Shown here piece after piece: positions 28,201-37,108 of a DNA stretch of 64,000 nt. The position numbers and the translations under genes were made by a program. The notes beneath the pieces are model-generated. The model ran no database searches. It had not been told where the DNA came from and saw only the letters and a program-made list of their open reading frames with translations. This DNA is from Rhizobium sophorae. GTDB taxonomy: Bacteria > Pseudomonadota > Alphaproteobacteria > Rhizobiales > Rhizobiaceae. Each line of letters opens with the position of its first letter. The stretch's first letter is position 1. The stretch covers positions 62,001 to 126,000 of the forward strand of contig NZ_JABFCN010000001.1 in NCBI RefSeq assembly GCF_013087515.1. Direction: 5' to 3'.

Positions 28201-30854
28201 TCGGGGCTCACGTCATACCATGGACGAGACATGTCCGAATCGGCCGCGACATGTTGCGGCGAGCGCTTGAAATTGCCGACCAGAGCGGCGACCTCACGTT
28301 TGCCGGATATAGCTATGCCAGTTTGAATTCGAACCTGCTGGCAGCGGGAGATCCGCTTATGGAAGTGCAACGCCAAGCGGAGATTGGCCTCACATTTGCG
28401 CAGAAGGTGCGGTTCCAGTTCGTCATAGACCTCGTCAGCGCGCAGCTCGGGCTCGTCCGGACGCTGCGCGGGTTGACCCGGAGATTCGGCTCCTTTGACG
28501 ACGACGGATTTGACGAACTTGAGATCGAACGCCGGTTTTCCGAAAATCCGAATCTTGCGGAAACCTGCTACTTTGTCAGAAAACTCCAGGCGCGGTTCTT
28601 TGCGGGCGACTATGAGGCGGCGATCGATGCGTCATTGCGGGCGCAGAGGCTACCATGGACATCGGTGTCGCATTTCGAAGAAACGCCGGAACATCATTTC
28701 TACGGTGCCTTGGCCCGCGCCGCATGCTGCGACTATGCTCTAGTTGACCAGCGGGCGCGGCATATGGAGGCTCTCGTTGCACACCACCGACAGCTTCAGA
28801 TCTATGCGAAGAATTGCCCGGAGAACTTCGAAAACCGAGCCGCGCTGGTCGGCGCCGAGATAGCACGCCTTGAAGGCCGCGAAATCGATGCCGTGCGTCT
28901 TTACGAACAAGCGATCCGCTCGGCGCGCGCAAACGGCTTCATTCATCATGAAGCCCTCGCATATGAACTCGCCGCCCGCTTTTATGCGCAGGGAGGCTTC
29001 GAGGACTTTACTCGTCTCTATCTCCGCAACGCGCGTGGCTGCTATCTACGCTGGGGCGCAGACGGTAAGGTGCGGCAACTCGACCAACTCTATCCTGACC
29101 TGAGAGGGGAAGAACGCGCTCCCGCTCCAACAAGCACCATTGGTGCACCGGTCGAGCAACTCGATCTCGCAACCGTTATCAAAATCTCGCAAGCCGTGTC
29201 GGGCGAGATTGTCCATCAAAAGCTGATCGACACGGTCTTGCGCACCGCCGTCGAGCAGGCGGGCGCCGAGCGCGGCCTGTTGATCCTGCCCCGTGGCGAT
29301 GAGTCAAGGGTCACGGCGGAGGCCACGACTGGCGGCGAAACCGTCGTGGTGCAGATGCGCGACGAGATCGTGACAGCGATCACGCTGCCGCAATCGCTCC
29401 TTCATTATGTCTTGCGCACAAACGAAAGCGTGGTTCTCGACGACGCCTCAGCTCAGAATCCATTTTCCGCGGACCCCTATATTTGTCAGCACCATGCTCG
29501 TTCTATTCTCTGTGTGCCGTTGTTCAATCAGGGCCAACTGACCGGGGTACTCTATCTTGAGAACAACCTCGCCCCTCGGGTCTTCGCGCCGGCCCGGATC
29601 GCGGTGCTGAAGCTGCTCGCCTCTCAGGCAGCGATCTCACTGGAGAATACCCGGCTGTACCGCGATCTCGCTGAACGCGAAGCCAAGATCCGTCGCCTCG
29701 TCAAGGCCAACATCATCGGGATCGTCATCTGGGATATCGAAGGTCGCATTCTTGAGGCCAACGACGCGTTCCTCCGCATGGTGGGATACGACCGAGAGGA
29801 TCTTGCCTCGGGTCGGCTATGCTGGACGGACCTGACGCCGGCCGAATGGCGCGACCGCGACGCGCGGACCGTCGCAGAGCTGAAGATGATCGGGGCAGTC
29901 CAACCCTTCGAGAAGGAGTACTTTCGGAAAGATGGCAGCCGTCTGCCCGTGCTGATCGGCGGCGCACTGCTAGAAGAAAGCAGGAACGAAGGTGTCTCTT
30001 TCGTCCTCGATTTAACGGAGCGCCGGCAGGCCGAAGAGGCGTTACGGGAGAGCGAGGAAGCCTTGCGCGAGGCGCAGGGGCAACTGGCCCACGCAAACCG
30101 CGTCGCCACAATGGGGCAGCTCACGGCCTCCATCGCCCATGAAGTCAATCAGCCGCTCGCCGCGTCGCTCACCAACGCCCAGGCGGCCTTGCGCTGGCTC
30201 GGTAGCCATCCGCCGAATCTGGAGGAGGTGGCTCAGGCGCTTGGCCGGATCGTCGAGAACGCCAATCGAGCCGGCGATGTCATTGGCCGGATCCGTGCCC
30301 TGGTCAAGAAGGAGCCCCCTCGCAAGGGGCAGTTCGACCTCAATGAAGCCATTCGTCACGTGGTTGCCTTGACCGGCAGTGAAGTGCTCCGCCAAGGGGT
30401 CACGCTGCAGACCGAATTGGCGACGAGCCTCCCGTCCGTGCAAGGAGATCGCGTCCAGCTGCAACAGGTGATCCTAAACCTGATCATGAACGCCATCGAG
30501 GCGATGAGCGGCATGAATGCGGAAGAGCGCGAGTTGCTGATCAGCACCGAGACAGAGGCCTCAGGAGGCGTGGTCGTCGGGGTGCGCGACTCGGGTCCAG
30601 GCCTGGACCCGCAGACTATGGACCGTCTTTTTGAGGCCTTCTACACGACCAAATCCAACGGCATGGGTATGGGCCTGGCGATCTGCCGTTCGATCATCGA
30701 GGCTCACGGGGGCCGGATGTGGGCCACCGCTAATGAACCTCGTGGGGCAGTGTTTCTGTTCACCCTGCCTCTCGAACGAGACGAAACCGCTGGCGCAAAG
30801 CATGCCGACCAAATGGCAATGTTGGGAAACTGCGTAGGACCAACAACTGGCTGA
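25296..30854 (+). CDS. Trifunctional Ser/Thr kinase - AAA ATPase - sensor histidine kinase
   Basis: An 1852-residue signalling giant. Order: Ser/Thr kinase ~1-270 (catalytic Asp121 in VHKDIKPANIL; APE-like MAPEQ); AAA-type ATPase ~290-560 with Walker A GYSGIGKS (322-329) and Walker B LALFLDDLQW; a long helical TPR-like region ~600-1280; GAF ~1300-1450; PAS ~1465-1575; HisKA with phospho-His1615 (SIAHEVNQPLAAS); HATPase ~1715-1830 (NLIMNAIEAM, DSGPGLD, GMGMGLAICRSIIEAHGG). The kinase activation loop reads LTGFGIAS, with Gly in place of the Asp of DFG, so magnesium binding and catalysis may be impaired. Start is TTG after GGTGGAGAT. The likely partners are the FixJ-type regulator and receiver just upstream. 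Known family architecture; ligand unknown. Confidence 0.92.
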   Translation: MEVLWEDGDRVFHRERRRGADGKWNPVLVVLSALEHPTPSSLGRLDHEYGLKDELDSAWAVRPLELVREGSRTMLVLEDPGSEPLARRLGTAMETELFLRLAIGIAAALGRAHQRGLVHKDIKPANILVTGTGAEVRLTGFGIASHLSRERQALEPPEVVAGTLAYMAPEQTGRMNRSIDSRSDLYALGVTLYEILTGSLPFSASDPMEWVHCHIARQPTPPNERVVDVSPAVSAIVMKLLAKTAEERYQTAGGVEHDLSRCLSQWEMQGRIDAFPLGERDIPDRLLVPEKLYGREHEVETLLTAFDRVVLSGAPELVLVSGYSGIGKSAVVNELHKVLVPPRGLFASGKFDQYKHDIPYATLAQAFQGLLKGLLAKSEADLAPWREALIATLGPNGQLMVDLVPELKLIIGDQPPVAELPPQDAQRRFQLIFRRFISVFARPEHPLALFLDDLQWLDAATLDLLEDLLTQSDMQQLMLIGAYRDNEVTAAHPLMRKLDAIKTAGGKVSEITLAPLTKDYLRQLIADALHCQPDRAAPLAQMMHDKTGGNPFFVRQFLFSLAEEGMLTFDHDAACWSWDLERIHAKGYTDNVVHLMVGKLARLPPQTREALQQFACLGTIANTRMLSLVLGIPEEQVPGGLWPAVAHELLERLAGAYRFVHDRVQEAAYSLIPEERRGELHLRIGRLLAANTAPALIDDSVFEIVSQLNRGAALITSAEEREQLAELNLLAGKRAKASTAYASALNYFVAGTLLLSGDAWERQHQLAFALELNRAECEFLLGALAAAEERLAELSNVAVCTDDQAAVACLRIDLYAALGQTSRSAAVGLDYLRQYLGIDWSPHPPDEEVRREYDRIWSQLGSRAIKELIDLPLMSDPASSATLDILTRLVGAVWHTDANLACMAICLAVNLSLERGNSDGSCYHYVSLGYIAGPRFGDYEAGFRFGQLGCQLVEKHDLKRFQARTYKDFGAHVIPWTRHVRIGRDMLRRALEIADQSGDLTFAGYSYASLNSNLLAAGDPLMEVQRQAEIGLTFAQKVRFQFVIDLVSAQLGLVRTLRGLTRRFGSFDDDGFDELEIERRFSENPNLAETCYFVRKLQARFFAGDYEAAIDASLRAQRLPWTSVSHFEETPEHHFYGALARAACCDYALVDQRARHMEALVAHHRQLQIYAKNCPENFENRAALVGAEIARLEGREIDAVRLYEQAIRSARANGFIHHEALAYELAARFYAQGGFEDFTRLYLRNARGCYLRWGADGKVRQLDQLYPDLRGEERAPAPTSTIGAPVEQLDLATVIKISQAVSGEIVHQKLIDTVLRTAVEQAGAERGLLILPRGDESRVTAEATTGGETVVVQMRDEIVTAITLPQSLLHYVLRTNESVVLDDASAQNPFSADPYICQHHARSILCVPLFNQGQLTGVLYLENNLAPRVFAPARIAVLKLLASQAAISLENTRLYRDLAEREAKIRRLVKANIIGIVIWDIEGRILEANDAFLRMVGYDREDLASGRLCWTDLTPAEWRDRDARTVAELKMIGAVQPFEKEYFRKDGSRLPVLIGGALLEESRNEGVSFVLDLTERRQAEEALRESEEALREAQGQLAHANRVATMGQLTASIAHEVNQPLAASLTNAQAALRWLGSHPPNLEEVAQALGRIVENANRAGDVIGRIRALVKKEPPRKGQFDLNEAIRHVVALTGSEVLRQGVTLQTELATSLPSVQGDRVQLQQVILNLIMNAIEAMSGMNAEERELLISTETEASGGVVVGVRDSGPGLDPQTMDRLFEAFYTTKSNGMGMGLAICRSIIEAHGGRMWATANEPRGAVFLFTLPLERDETAGAKHADQMAMLGNCVGPTTG

Positions 30855-32103
30855 AGCTCTCGTGGCAGGGCCTCTCTTCTCCATCACGAGATCAGGTAGG
30901 CTGGATTCACCTTCACGCCGCCGCCATCAGGCCGATGGGGCGGCAATGGCGAAAGCAACAAGCGCATCGATCGCTGTGCGAAATCGCGCGACCGGAAACT
31001 GGACGAGGGGACGAGAGCATCAACATGTCTGCGCCAGCTAAAAGGTGCTAGGCACCAAGCTCGATGATCCTCAATTCTGGACCCAAGCCGCGGCTCCGGC
31101 TTAATGCATGGTCACGGAAATCACTGAAGGGCAGAGATCCCGAAGTCCTCTAAAAGCCGGACAAGCCCGACGGAGTAGCAGAAAAGACCGAACTGGGTTC
31201 CAGCAACGTAAAGGGTAAAGGCAGATCTCCAGGGGTGCAAAGCTTGTCCCCAGGGAGAGTTGATCGTTTCGCGTGGCGTGACGGAAAACATCATCAAATG
31301 AGCCTCCAAGTCCGCAGGCGGCCATGATGAAATATCGGGCGGCGTGTGGAGCGGAGAGCCTGGAGCGCAAGGCCCAGCTTCCCCATATGCGCTGGGAAAC
31401 AGCGCCAGTGGGACCAGCTCGATTTGGATGCGGTGGAGTTCATGTGTCATGGTCTCAATCCTTAGAAGGAACGCGGAGGACGAAGAGGCAAACGGTCCGA
31501 CCCATCTTCTCGCCGGCCACCTATCGCTGGGGATCCGCCCTCAAGTCTGTTCTTGGTGCAGGCATCACGAGGCGTGATGAACGCCTTCGTGAACTTGATG
31601 ACATTGCCGCGCGGGAGAAAGTACCCTGACCGTAACAGGACGCCGCTCGACCCGCTATTGATCTTGAGGAAGGATCGGGTAGCGAAGAGGAGGAGACGAC
31701 TTATACGGGGGTTTACGCGTCCTTCATCGAGCCCGCTGCCAGAAATCAGACCACCACCCGCTCTCTCGCGATGAGAGGCCTTCGGCGCGCTCTACGGACA
31801 ATGACATCAAATAGACCTCGTCCCGGACAAGCGACGGCGTGCGCGCCGGCTAGGAAAGGAGCAACGTATGGACGCTTCATACTCGAGACGAGTGGCTGAG
31901 CAAGGCATGGGTTCCTAGCTAGCAGTCCGCCTGTATACTGCCTCCGTATAATCTCCGCATACACAAGTATGCTGGCGGACCTACACACTTTGTTTTACCT
32001 TTTGCTCATGAGTGCTGGCTCTCCGAAGCTGGTCATGTTCGCACCGGCGTCGGCGGCCATTCACTAATTTCAAGGTTCCAAAACCTTAGGGAGGGGACGC
32101 AGT
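30855..32103. other. 1.25-kb stretch with almost no supportable gene
   Basis: Frames of 60-110 codons exist on both strands, but only the one at 31121-31450 (minus) has a possible ribosome binding site. Around 31928-31975 there are several GTATA/TATAC/GCATAC tracts. No repeat family, RNA gene or transposase remnant could be recognised. Confidence 0.5.
31121..31450 (-). CDS. Uncertain hypothetical protein
   Basis: A 109-codon frame beginning MTHELHRIQIELVPLALFPS, with AAGGA 10 nt before the ATG. It is rich in Pro, Leu, Ser and Phe, with a hydrophobic C-terminal stretch (FTLYVAGTQFGLFCYSVGLV) that could be one membrane segment. No family; codon use was not measured. It may be a chance frame in a decayed region. 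Confidence 0.3.
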   Translation of the reverse strand: MTHELHRIQIELVPLALFPSAYGEAGPCAPGSPLHTPPDISSWPPADLEAHLMMFSVTPRETINSPWGQALHPWRSAFTLYVAGTQFGLFCYSVGLVRLLEDFGISALQ

Positions 32104-32340
32104 ATGCCGACGGTATCTCCGACTACTATCACGCCTCCAGACGAGCACGTTGTAACCGCCCGAGAGGCGCTTGAGCCCCTCTACGAGAGACTGGAGCTTC
32201 ACACCGAGGCCACCCTGCTGTCGGCGGCAATGGAGGCCGGATGGCCCGCCGACGAGGCGACGAAGGCGCTGGCTGCCCTTAGATTGCAAGACGCGCTCAA
32301 TATTCTTCGCCGAGGTGTGACAGTCATCGCCCCATGTTGA
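32104..32340 (+). CDS. Small helical protein upstream of TetR gene
   Basis: A 78-residue protein (MPTVSPTTITPPDEHVVTAR...) with a very strong ribosome binding site, AGGGAGGGG, 7 nt before the ATG. After a Pro/Thr-rich N-terminus it is predicted almost entirely helical (EALEPLYERLELHTEATLLS, ATKALAALRLQDALNILRRG). No family recognised. Its last codons overlap the 44-bp operator at 32335-32378, so the operator may also affect run-through from this gene into the TetR gene. Confidence 0.6.
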   Translation: MPTVSPTTITPPDEHVVTAREALEPLYERLELHTEATLLSAAMEAGWPADEATKALAALRLQDALNILRRGVTVIAPC

Positions 32341-32378
32341 CACAGTCAACTTCTCTGTTAAAGTAGACGATGTCAACA
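32335..32378. promoter_or_regulatory. 44-bp TetR-type operator/promoter, copy B
   Basis: TGTTGAC (32335-32341) and GTCAACA (32372-32378) with exactly 30 bp between, as in copies A and C. Inner positions ACTT and AAGTAGAC are shared with copy C. On the plus strand TTGACA (32337), a 17-bp spacer and AAAGTA (32360-32365) make a promoter for the TetR gene at 32492, pointing to autoregulation. Confidence 0.78.
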
Positions 32379-32491
32379 TCTGCGATCGGAAGTGTCGACG
32401 CCCCGCAATATCCATCAAGGTGAGCGGTATCACCAAGGGTCCTGTGCGGGCCACCACAGGTGTGCCCACCAGAGAAAACCAATGGGATGTG

Positions 32492-33133
32492 ATGAAAAGA
32501 GTGGGAAAGAAAACATCGCGGGCGGAACGGAAGGCGCTGCGTCCCCATGAAATACTGGAGGCCGCGTTCGAGGAGTTCGCGGCAAAAGGTTATGCGGCAA
32601 CGCGAGTTGAAGACATCGCAACTCGACTGCGGATAACAAAGGGAACGGTCTACCTCTATTTCCCGACCAAGGACGTTCTTTTCCAGGAGATGTTTCGCCA
32701 CGCATCGACGTCATCCGCAGACCCGTCGACCGCCATCGGCTGCCTTCGGGGATCCTGCGCCGATAGGATCCGCGACCTGCTGCTTATCACTTATGAAAAC
32801 ACGGCCAACGACCGAAGGACTAGAGAACTCCTGCGCTTGTCCGTCGCCGAAGGAACTCGTCTTCCCAAAATGGTCGACTGCCGTCATGAGCTATTCATCG
32901 CACCGACGCTGGCAGCCCTCACGACCCTGGTCGAGGAAGGCGTGAAATCGGGAGAGTTGAGACAAGATACGGCCGCCGATACGCCGGACGTGCTCGCAAG
33001 TTCGATTTTTCAGGTCGCCGTCTGGCATCTCATGCTTGCCGATCGAAGGCCGATCGACGGCAGGGCGCTTATGGAGGCGCACATTGACCTCGTTATGAAC
33101 GGGCTTCTGCGGCGTTCGGAACGAATGGCCTGA
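32492..33133 (+). CDS. TetR family regulator downstream of operator copy B
   Basis: A 213-residue regulator with a classic helix-turn-helix (AATRVEDIATRLRITKGTVYLYFPTKDVLF) and a ligand domain with TYENTANDRRTRELLRLSVAEGTRLP. The ATG at 32492 is preferred; a GTG at 32420 would add 24 residues with no TetR character. It follows the shared operator by ~110 bp and is probably autoregulated. It differs clearly from the 38436 protein, so one operator type may be read by two regulators. Confidence 0.88.
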   Translation: MKRVGKKTSRAERKALRPHEILEAAFEEFAAKGYAATRVEDIATRLRITKGTVYLYFPTKDVLFQEMFRHASTSSADPSTAIGCLRGSCADRIRDLLLITYENTANDRRTRELLRLSVAEGTRLPKMVDCRHELFIAPTLAALTTLVEEGVKSGELRQDTAADTPDVLASSIFQVAVWHLMLADRRPIDGRALMEAHIDLVMNGLLRRSERMA

Positions 33134-33245
33134 TTTGGCGAGGTGCCTCAGAGCGGACGGAGCCGGGCAGTTTTCGATGCTGGCAAAGGCCGGATACGTC
33201 GTGCGACGTATCCAGCTTTTGCCTCTTCCCCATGCTGAGCTGAAT

Positions 33246-34385
33246 CTAATTTCCGCCAGGCACGCGATTGTAATCCGAGGGCGGGACTTCGCCCGTGACC
33301 GAGATGTTTCCCTGGATCTTATAGACGATCCGTAGATTGGCGGCCGCAGCCTGAAGCCAACCGACCGCATCTTCCGACGTCCATGTCGTGCCCTCCGGCG
33401 GCAGGCTCTCAAATAGGCCGGCAATCAAAGGATTCACAGACTGGGAGCTGCTGTTGCCGCCGCTCTGGTTCGTCCCGCCCTCTCCGCCGCCAACGGGCGA
33501 GCTGGAGCGGCTCTGATCGGAAGATCTCGCATATTCCTCGCCAGATGAGCCTGAAGACCTGGCGTGAGACGAACCCGAAGAACCCCCGCGAGACGAACCC
33601 GACGACGCCCCGTTAGCAGAGCCCGGAGTGCTGCCCTGGGACGAACTCGAGGACGCTGCGCCAGAGGAACTCGCAGTAGATCCGGACTGATCTCCATAGG
33701 AAGAATACGTCGTTCCGCCTGTGCCCGAGGCGGCCGCAGCACCGACGGCGACGCCTGCCGCATACCCGCCCAGGACGTAGGCTTCGCGGCGATAGTATCC
33801 ACGCCCATATTCACCGCCATACTCTCCGTGACCATAGTCGCCGACGCCGTGGTCTCCGCGACCATAATATCCACGGCCAAAGTATCCGTTGCCGTTGCCA
33901 GAGACCTTGAGATCGCCGGAATTGCTGACAGTGAGGTTGCCGGAGTCCTTTGCGACGATATTGCCGCCGGAGTTCATGAAGGCGCGGTTACCGTTGATGT
34001 TACCGCCCGAATTCGGCGTGTTGCGGATATTTCCGGACAGGTTGCCCCGTCCGCGGCCAGGCCCCTCCGCCAAGCGCCCCTTTGCGCCAGCGACATTTGG
34101 CACACGAGTGCGAGGGTTCACCGGTGGACGGTTCTGCACGCGCATCGGCGGGCGGCCGTGGGCCATCGGCGGACGCCGTATGCCACCCATCTGCGGATGT
34201 GGCGGCCCTCCCGGCCCTCCCGACGGGAAACGCGGCGACCCGCCAGACGGGAAATGGGGTGGTCCTCCAGACCGCAGGGGCGGTGGACCGCCGGGCGGCG
34301 GCCCAAACTGACCGAAGGCCGCGTCCGATGTAATGGCCGTGAAAGCGAGAAAGGCAAAGCAGGTGCGCTTCAGATAGTTCATCAC
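33246..34385 (-). CDS. Secreted low-complexity Pro/Gly/Tyr/Ser-rich protein
   Basis: A 379-residue protein with a signal peptide (FAFLAFTAITSDAAFGQ). Regions: Pro/Gly-rich 27-100; Asn/Gly/Ser repeats ~115-170 (SGGNIVAKDSGNLTVSNSGD); a GYxGRG/GEYG region ~170-200; a short Ala/Gly hydrophobic stretch (GGYAAGVAVGAAAASG); a Ser/Gly tract ~230-315; and a conserved-looking C-terminal ~55 residues (PLIAGLFESLPPEGTTWTSE). It overlaps the upstream DUF2092 gene by 4 bp (ATGA), so the two are coupled. Probably a cell-surface or matrix protein; function unknown. Confidence 0.8.
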   Translation of the reverse strand: MMNYLKRTCFAFLAFTAITSDAAFGQFGPPPGGPPPLRSGGPPHFPSGGSPRFPSGGPGGPPHPQMGGIRRPPMAHGRPPMRVQNRPPVNPRTRVPNVAGAKGRLAEGPGRGRGNLSGNIRNTPNSGGNINGNRAFMNSGGNIVAKDSGNLTVSNSGDLKVSGNGNGYFGRGYYGRGDHGVGDYGHGEYGGEYGRGYYRREAYVLGGYAAGVAVGAAAASGTGGTTYSSYGDQSGSTASSSGAASSSSSQGSTPGSANGASSGSSRGGSSGSSHARSSGSSGEEYARSSDQSRSSSPVGGGEGGTNQSGGNSSSQSVNPLIAGLFESLPPEGTTWTSEDAVGWLQAAAANLRIVYKIQGNISVTGEVPPSDYNRVPGGN

Positions 34386-35281
34386 TTGCCTCCTTTCGTT
34401 CCCGACGCGACGGCTGGTGTCAGGTCGATCTTTTTCACATCGGCGGGAGGTTCAAAGGTGAATTCGGAGTCGGACAGAGGGGGGTTGGCCTTCCAGCTCG
34501 TGAATTCGGCGACGAAGCTTGGTTGGCCCTGCAGCAGCGGGTAGGTGACGACCAGACGATGCGGCGTCGCCGCGGCATTTTTCTCGACCCACAATTCCAG
34601 ATCGATGCCGGACTTCTGAGAGAAAAACAGATGCCGGCACTCGACGCCGTCGACGGTAGCCGTTCCCACCTGCCAGGCGGCCAAGGCATCGCCCAACAGG
34701 ACCTTGTCCGGAAAGTCTGCAAAAAGGGCGCCGAGCGGAAAATCGACGTCCAGCTTGGTTGCCACCTCGTTGAGCGCAGATGGTATGTCGCCCGAGGCCG
34801 GGATCGTTGCGTATTTCTTGCTGTCGGGAAAGAAGACCGAGGCCGACTTGCCGTCGTAGAACAGATCGTGCCTGCCATCATCGCCGGTAAACTCGACGGC
34901 GATCCGGTCGGGACGGCGCACGGTGATTTTCATCGTATGGAAGATGTGAAGCGGTTGTCCCGACTGATCCAGGTAAATGCTGATCGTTCTCGCCGTGATC
35001 GTCAGGTCCCTGGCAAGGAGCGTCTTTCCCATCTGCGAAACGGCGGTCGCGGCCTCGTCGCTGATCGCCCGTTTTACCGGCGGGCTCGGCTCATCCGCTC
35101 GGGCTATCGGCAGTGCGGCGAATCCCAAGCACATGCCGAGCGCAGTAGTCTGGACAGCGTTCCGCAGTATCGCAGGCACTCCATGCACGCATGCGCCGTC
35201 GACAGAGCGACTCGTGGCCACCGAAGGTCGCCGGGCCTTCGTGAAGGCCCGCCGCAAACCATTAAAGACTTCCATGTTCAT
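34382..35281 (-). CDS. DUF2092 family periplasmic protein
   Basis: A 299-residue protein with a late signal segment (~40-65, LGMCLGFAALPIARA). The remainder fits DUF2092, which resembles the LolA/LolB lipoprotein-carrier fold: ISIYLDQSGQPLHIFHTMKI, VRRPDRIAVEF, FYDGKSASVFFPDSKKYATI, FTFEPPADVKKIDL. A role in binding a lipid-like or hydrophobic ligand in the periplasm is inferred from fold only. It is translationally coupled to the downstream low-complexity protein. The region before the signal (MNMEVFNGLRRAFTKARRPS...) is unusually long and basic; a later start is possible. Confidence 0.82.
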   Translation of the reverse strand: MNMEVFNGLRRAFTKARRPSVATSRSVDGACVHGVPAILRNAVQTTALGMCLGFAALPIARADEPSPPVKRAISDEAATAVSQMGKTLLARDLTITARTISIYLDQSGQPLHIFHTMKITVRRPDRIAVEFTGDDGRHDLFYDGKSASVFFPDSKKYATIPASGDIPSALNEVATKLDVDFPLGALFADFPDKVLLGDALAAWQVGTATVDGVECRHLFFSQKSGIDLELWVEKNAAATPHRLVVTYPLLQGQPSFVAEFTSWKANPPLSDSEFTFEPPADVKKIDLTPAVASGTKGGK

Positions 35282-35294
35282 TTCCTTTGATACT

Positions 35295-35396
35295 AGAGCA
35301 TTTCCGTTTTCTTCGAATCATAAAAATGCTCTATCTCTTTGTTTTCACGCAATTCCGACGCAAAACCGCTGCACACTTTTGCTGGAATTGCTCTAA
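35295..35396. repeat. Rhizobial dispersed intergenic repeat (copy 2, fullest)
   Basis: Starts AGAGCATTTCCG and ends GGAATTGCTCTAA; it holds an inner AGAGCATTT / AAATGCTCT inverted pair, and then the TTTGTTTTCACGCAATTCC ... CACACTTTTGCTGGAATT text shared with 3862-3931. It lies upstream of the DUF2092 gene and downstream of bdhA. Confidence 0.7.
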
Positions 35397-35512
35397 ACGA
35401 GATAGCGCGAGCGCGCTGCGGCTCGTCGCGAGGTGGAGTTGGTCCGGGGTTGGTGGAGCGTTTCTGTCGCACGGCGCCGCAAAGGGTGTCGTTCGTCTGT
35501 CCGCAATCGTTC

Positions 35513-36295
35513 CTACTGCATGAACCAGCCGTGGCTCACGACCAGCGACTGACCGGTCACGGCATTGGACCTGGCTGCGGCGAAGTAGAGAACAGCGTCT
35601 GCCACGTCATCGGTGCTGGTAAACTCGCCGTCGACCGTCTCCTTTAGCATCACCGTCTTGACCACCTGCTCCTCGCTGATGCCGAGCTCCCGCGCCTGCT
35701 CGGGGATCTGTTTGTCAACGAGCGGCGTGCGCACGAAGCCGGGGCAGACCACGTTGGCCGTGACGTTGTGTTCGGCCCCTTCCTTTGCCAGTACCTTGGC
35801 CAGTCCGATCAGTCCGTGCTTGGCCGTGACATAGGGCGCCTTCAGCTTCGAGGCTTCCTTGGAGTGCACGGAGCCCATGTAAATCACCCGGCCGTAATTG
35901 GCGGCATACATGTGCTTGAGGCAGGCGCGAGTGGTCAGAAAGGCGCCGTCGAGATGGATCGAAAGCAGCTTTCTCCAGTCCGCAAAGGGAAAGTCGACCA
36001 GCGGCTTGACGATCTGGATGCCGGCGTTGCTGACCAGCACGTCGATCTTGCCGAACCTGGCGATCACCTCGCCAACTGCCTTTTCCACCTGCTCTTCGTC
36101 GGCGACGTTCATCGCCACGGCGAAGGCATCGCCGCCCTTCTCCTTGATCTCGGCGGCCGTTGCCTTCGCGGCGTCGAGATTGAGGTCGGCGATCACGGGA
36201 ATGGCGCCTTCGGCTGCGAAGCGAAGCGCGATTTCCTTGCCGATGCCGCTCGCGGCTCCGGTGACAATCGCTACTCTTCCATCAAATCGAGACAT
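35513..36295 (-). CDS. bdhA: D-3-hydroxybutyrate dehydrogenase
   Basis: Oxidises D-3-hydroxybutyrate to acetoacetate with NAD. The 260-residue SDR has TGAASGIG at 12-19, NNAG-equivalent SNAG at 89-92, and catalytic S142, Y155 and K159, matching known 3-hydroxybutyrate dehydrogenases in position. [20 protein letters not shown] and the C-terminal GWFMQ are typical. It is the last gene of a three-gene operon with acetoacetate decarboxylase (26-bp gap) and a patatin. Confidence 0.93.
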   Translation of the reverse strand: MSRFDGRVAIVTGAASGIGKEIALRFAAEGAIPVIADLNLDAAKATAAEIKEKGGDAFAVAMNVADEEQVEKAVGEVIARFGKIDVLVSNAGIQIVKPLVDFPFADWRKLLSIHLDGAFLTTRACLKHMYAANYGRVIYMGSVHSKEASKLKAPYVTAKHGLIGLAKVLAKEGAEHNVTANVVCPGFVRTPLVDKQIPEQARELGISEEQVVKTVMLKETVDGEFTSTDDVADAVLYFAAARSNAVTGQSLVVSHGWFMQ

Positions 36296-36321
36296 GGATA
36301 GTTCCTTTCAGTTGCGGGAGA

Positions 36322-37080
36322 TCAGTCGTGTTGGAGGTAGTCGAATACGACCTCGCCGAGGCCGAGCGTCAGGTCGGCGACGTAATGGTTGGCCGAGGTG
36401 ACTTCGCTCACGGGTAGACGCGCGACGTCGCACATTGCGTGTTCGAACAATTGCAGGGCTGCCGGCCCGGCCCATGCGCCCTTCAGGGTCACATCCTCGA
36501 GATAGTAGCGCACGAGTTCGCAAATCCGGGGCGAACCGTCGACGTGCGGGATGACCTTCAGCACGAAGGCGGGCTTCGCCATTGCCTTGGCCAGCGGCTC
36601 AAGCGGGAGCTCGCGATGCTTGTAGCCCATGGTCGCCCTCACGCAGAGAACCGAGCCGTAGTGGAGCGTCCCGACGAGCGTCTCCTGCTCGTGAGACAGC
36701 TTCGGCGTCGCCAGCTTCTTCGGAAAGCCCCAGATCTCGCGGCCGCCGGCGATCGGAGAGTTGTCGTCAAGATACATGGCATGCACGTAGCTGCCTTCCT
36801 GCACCTTGCCCGACGGCGTCGTGAAGCGCACCGGAATGACCTGCCCGGTTTCCGTATAGTCGCCAAAACCCGTGGAATCCGGCATGCGGATGAATTCATA
36901 GGCGACGGTGTCGCCGATCACTTCCAGCGGCTCCGGCACGACGGCGCGCAGGGTCTCCGGATCGGTCCGGTAGTTGATGACTACAAATTCGCGGTTGTAG
37001 AATTTGTAGGGTGGCCTCGGATAGGCCGGATTGTTGAGCGGCATCGCGAAGGCGTTTTCGCGGACTGCGGCGATCTTCAT
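36322..37080 (-). CDS. adc: Acetoacetate decarboxylase
   Basis: Converts acetoacetate to acetone and CO2. The 252-residue protein has the Schiff-base lysine pair in [14 protein letters not shown] (K121/K122), the conserved N-terminal [18 protein letters not shown] and the [10 protein letters not shown] segment. Middle gene of the operon, 28 bp after the patatin gene. Together with BdhA it would take 3-hydroxybutyrate to acetone, or control acetoacetate level. Confidence 0.92.
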   Translation of the reverse strand: MKIAAVRENAFAMPLNNPAYPRPPYKFYNREFVVINYRTDPETLRAVVPEPLEVIGDTVAYEFIRMPDSTGFGDYTETGQVIPVRFTTPSGKVQEGSYVHAMYLDDNSPIAGGREIWGFPKKLATPKLSHEQETLVGTLHYGSVLCVRATMGYKHRELPLEPLAKAMAKPAFVLKVIPHVDGSPRICELVRYYLEDVTLKGAWAGPAALQLFEHAMCDVARLPVSEVTSANHYVADLTLGLGEVVFDYLQHD

Positions 37081-37108
37081 GGTCGTGCTCTTCTCTTTGG
37101 GTGAAATC

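Noticed and set aside
30855..32103. Possible non-coding RNA or hidden mobile element in the 1.25-kb gap
   Set aside because: No transposase text, terminal repeats, tRNA-like fold or strong terminator could be recognised.
33564..34544. 326-codon plus-strand frame
   Set aside because: Antisense to the low-complexity secreted protein; repetitive DNA keeps several frames open.
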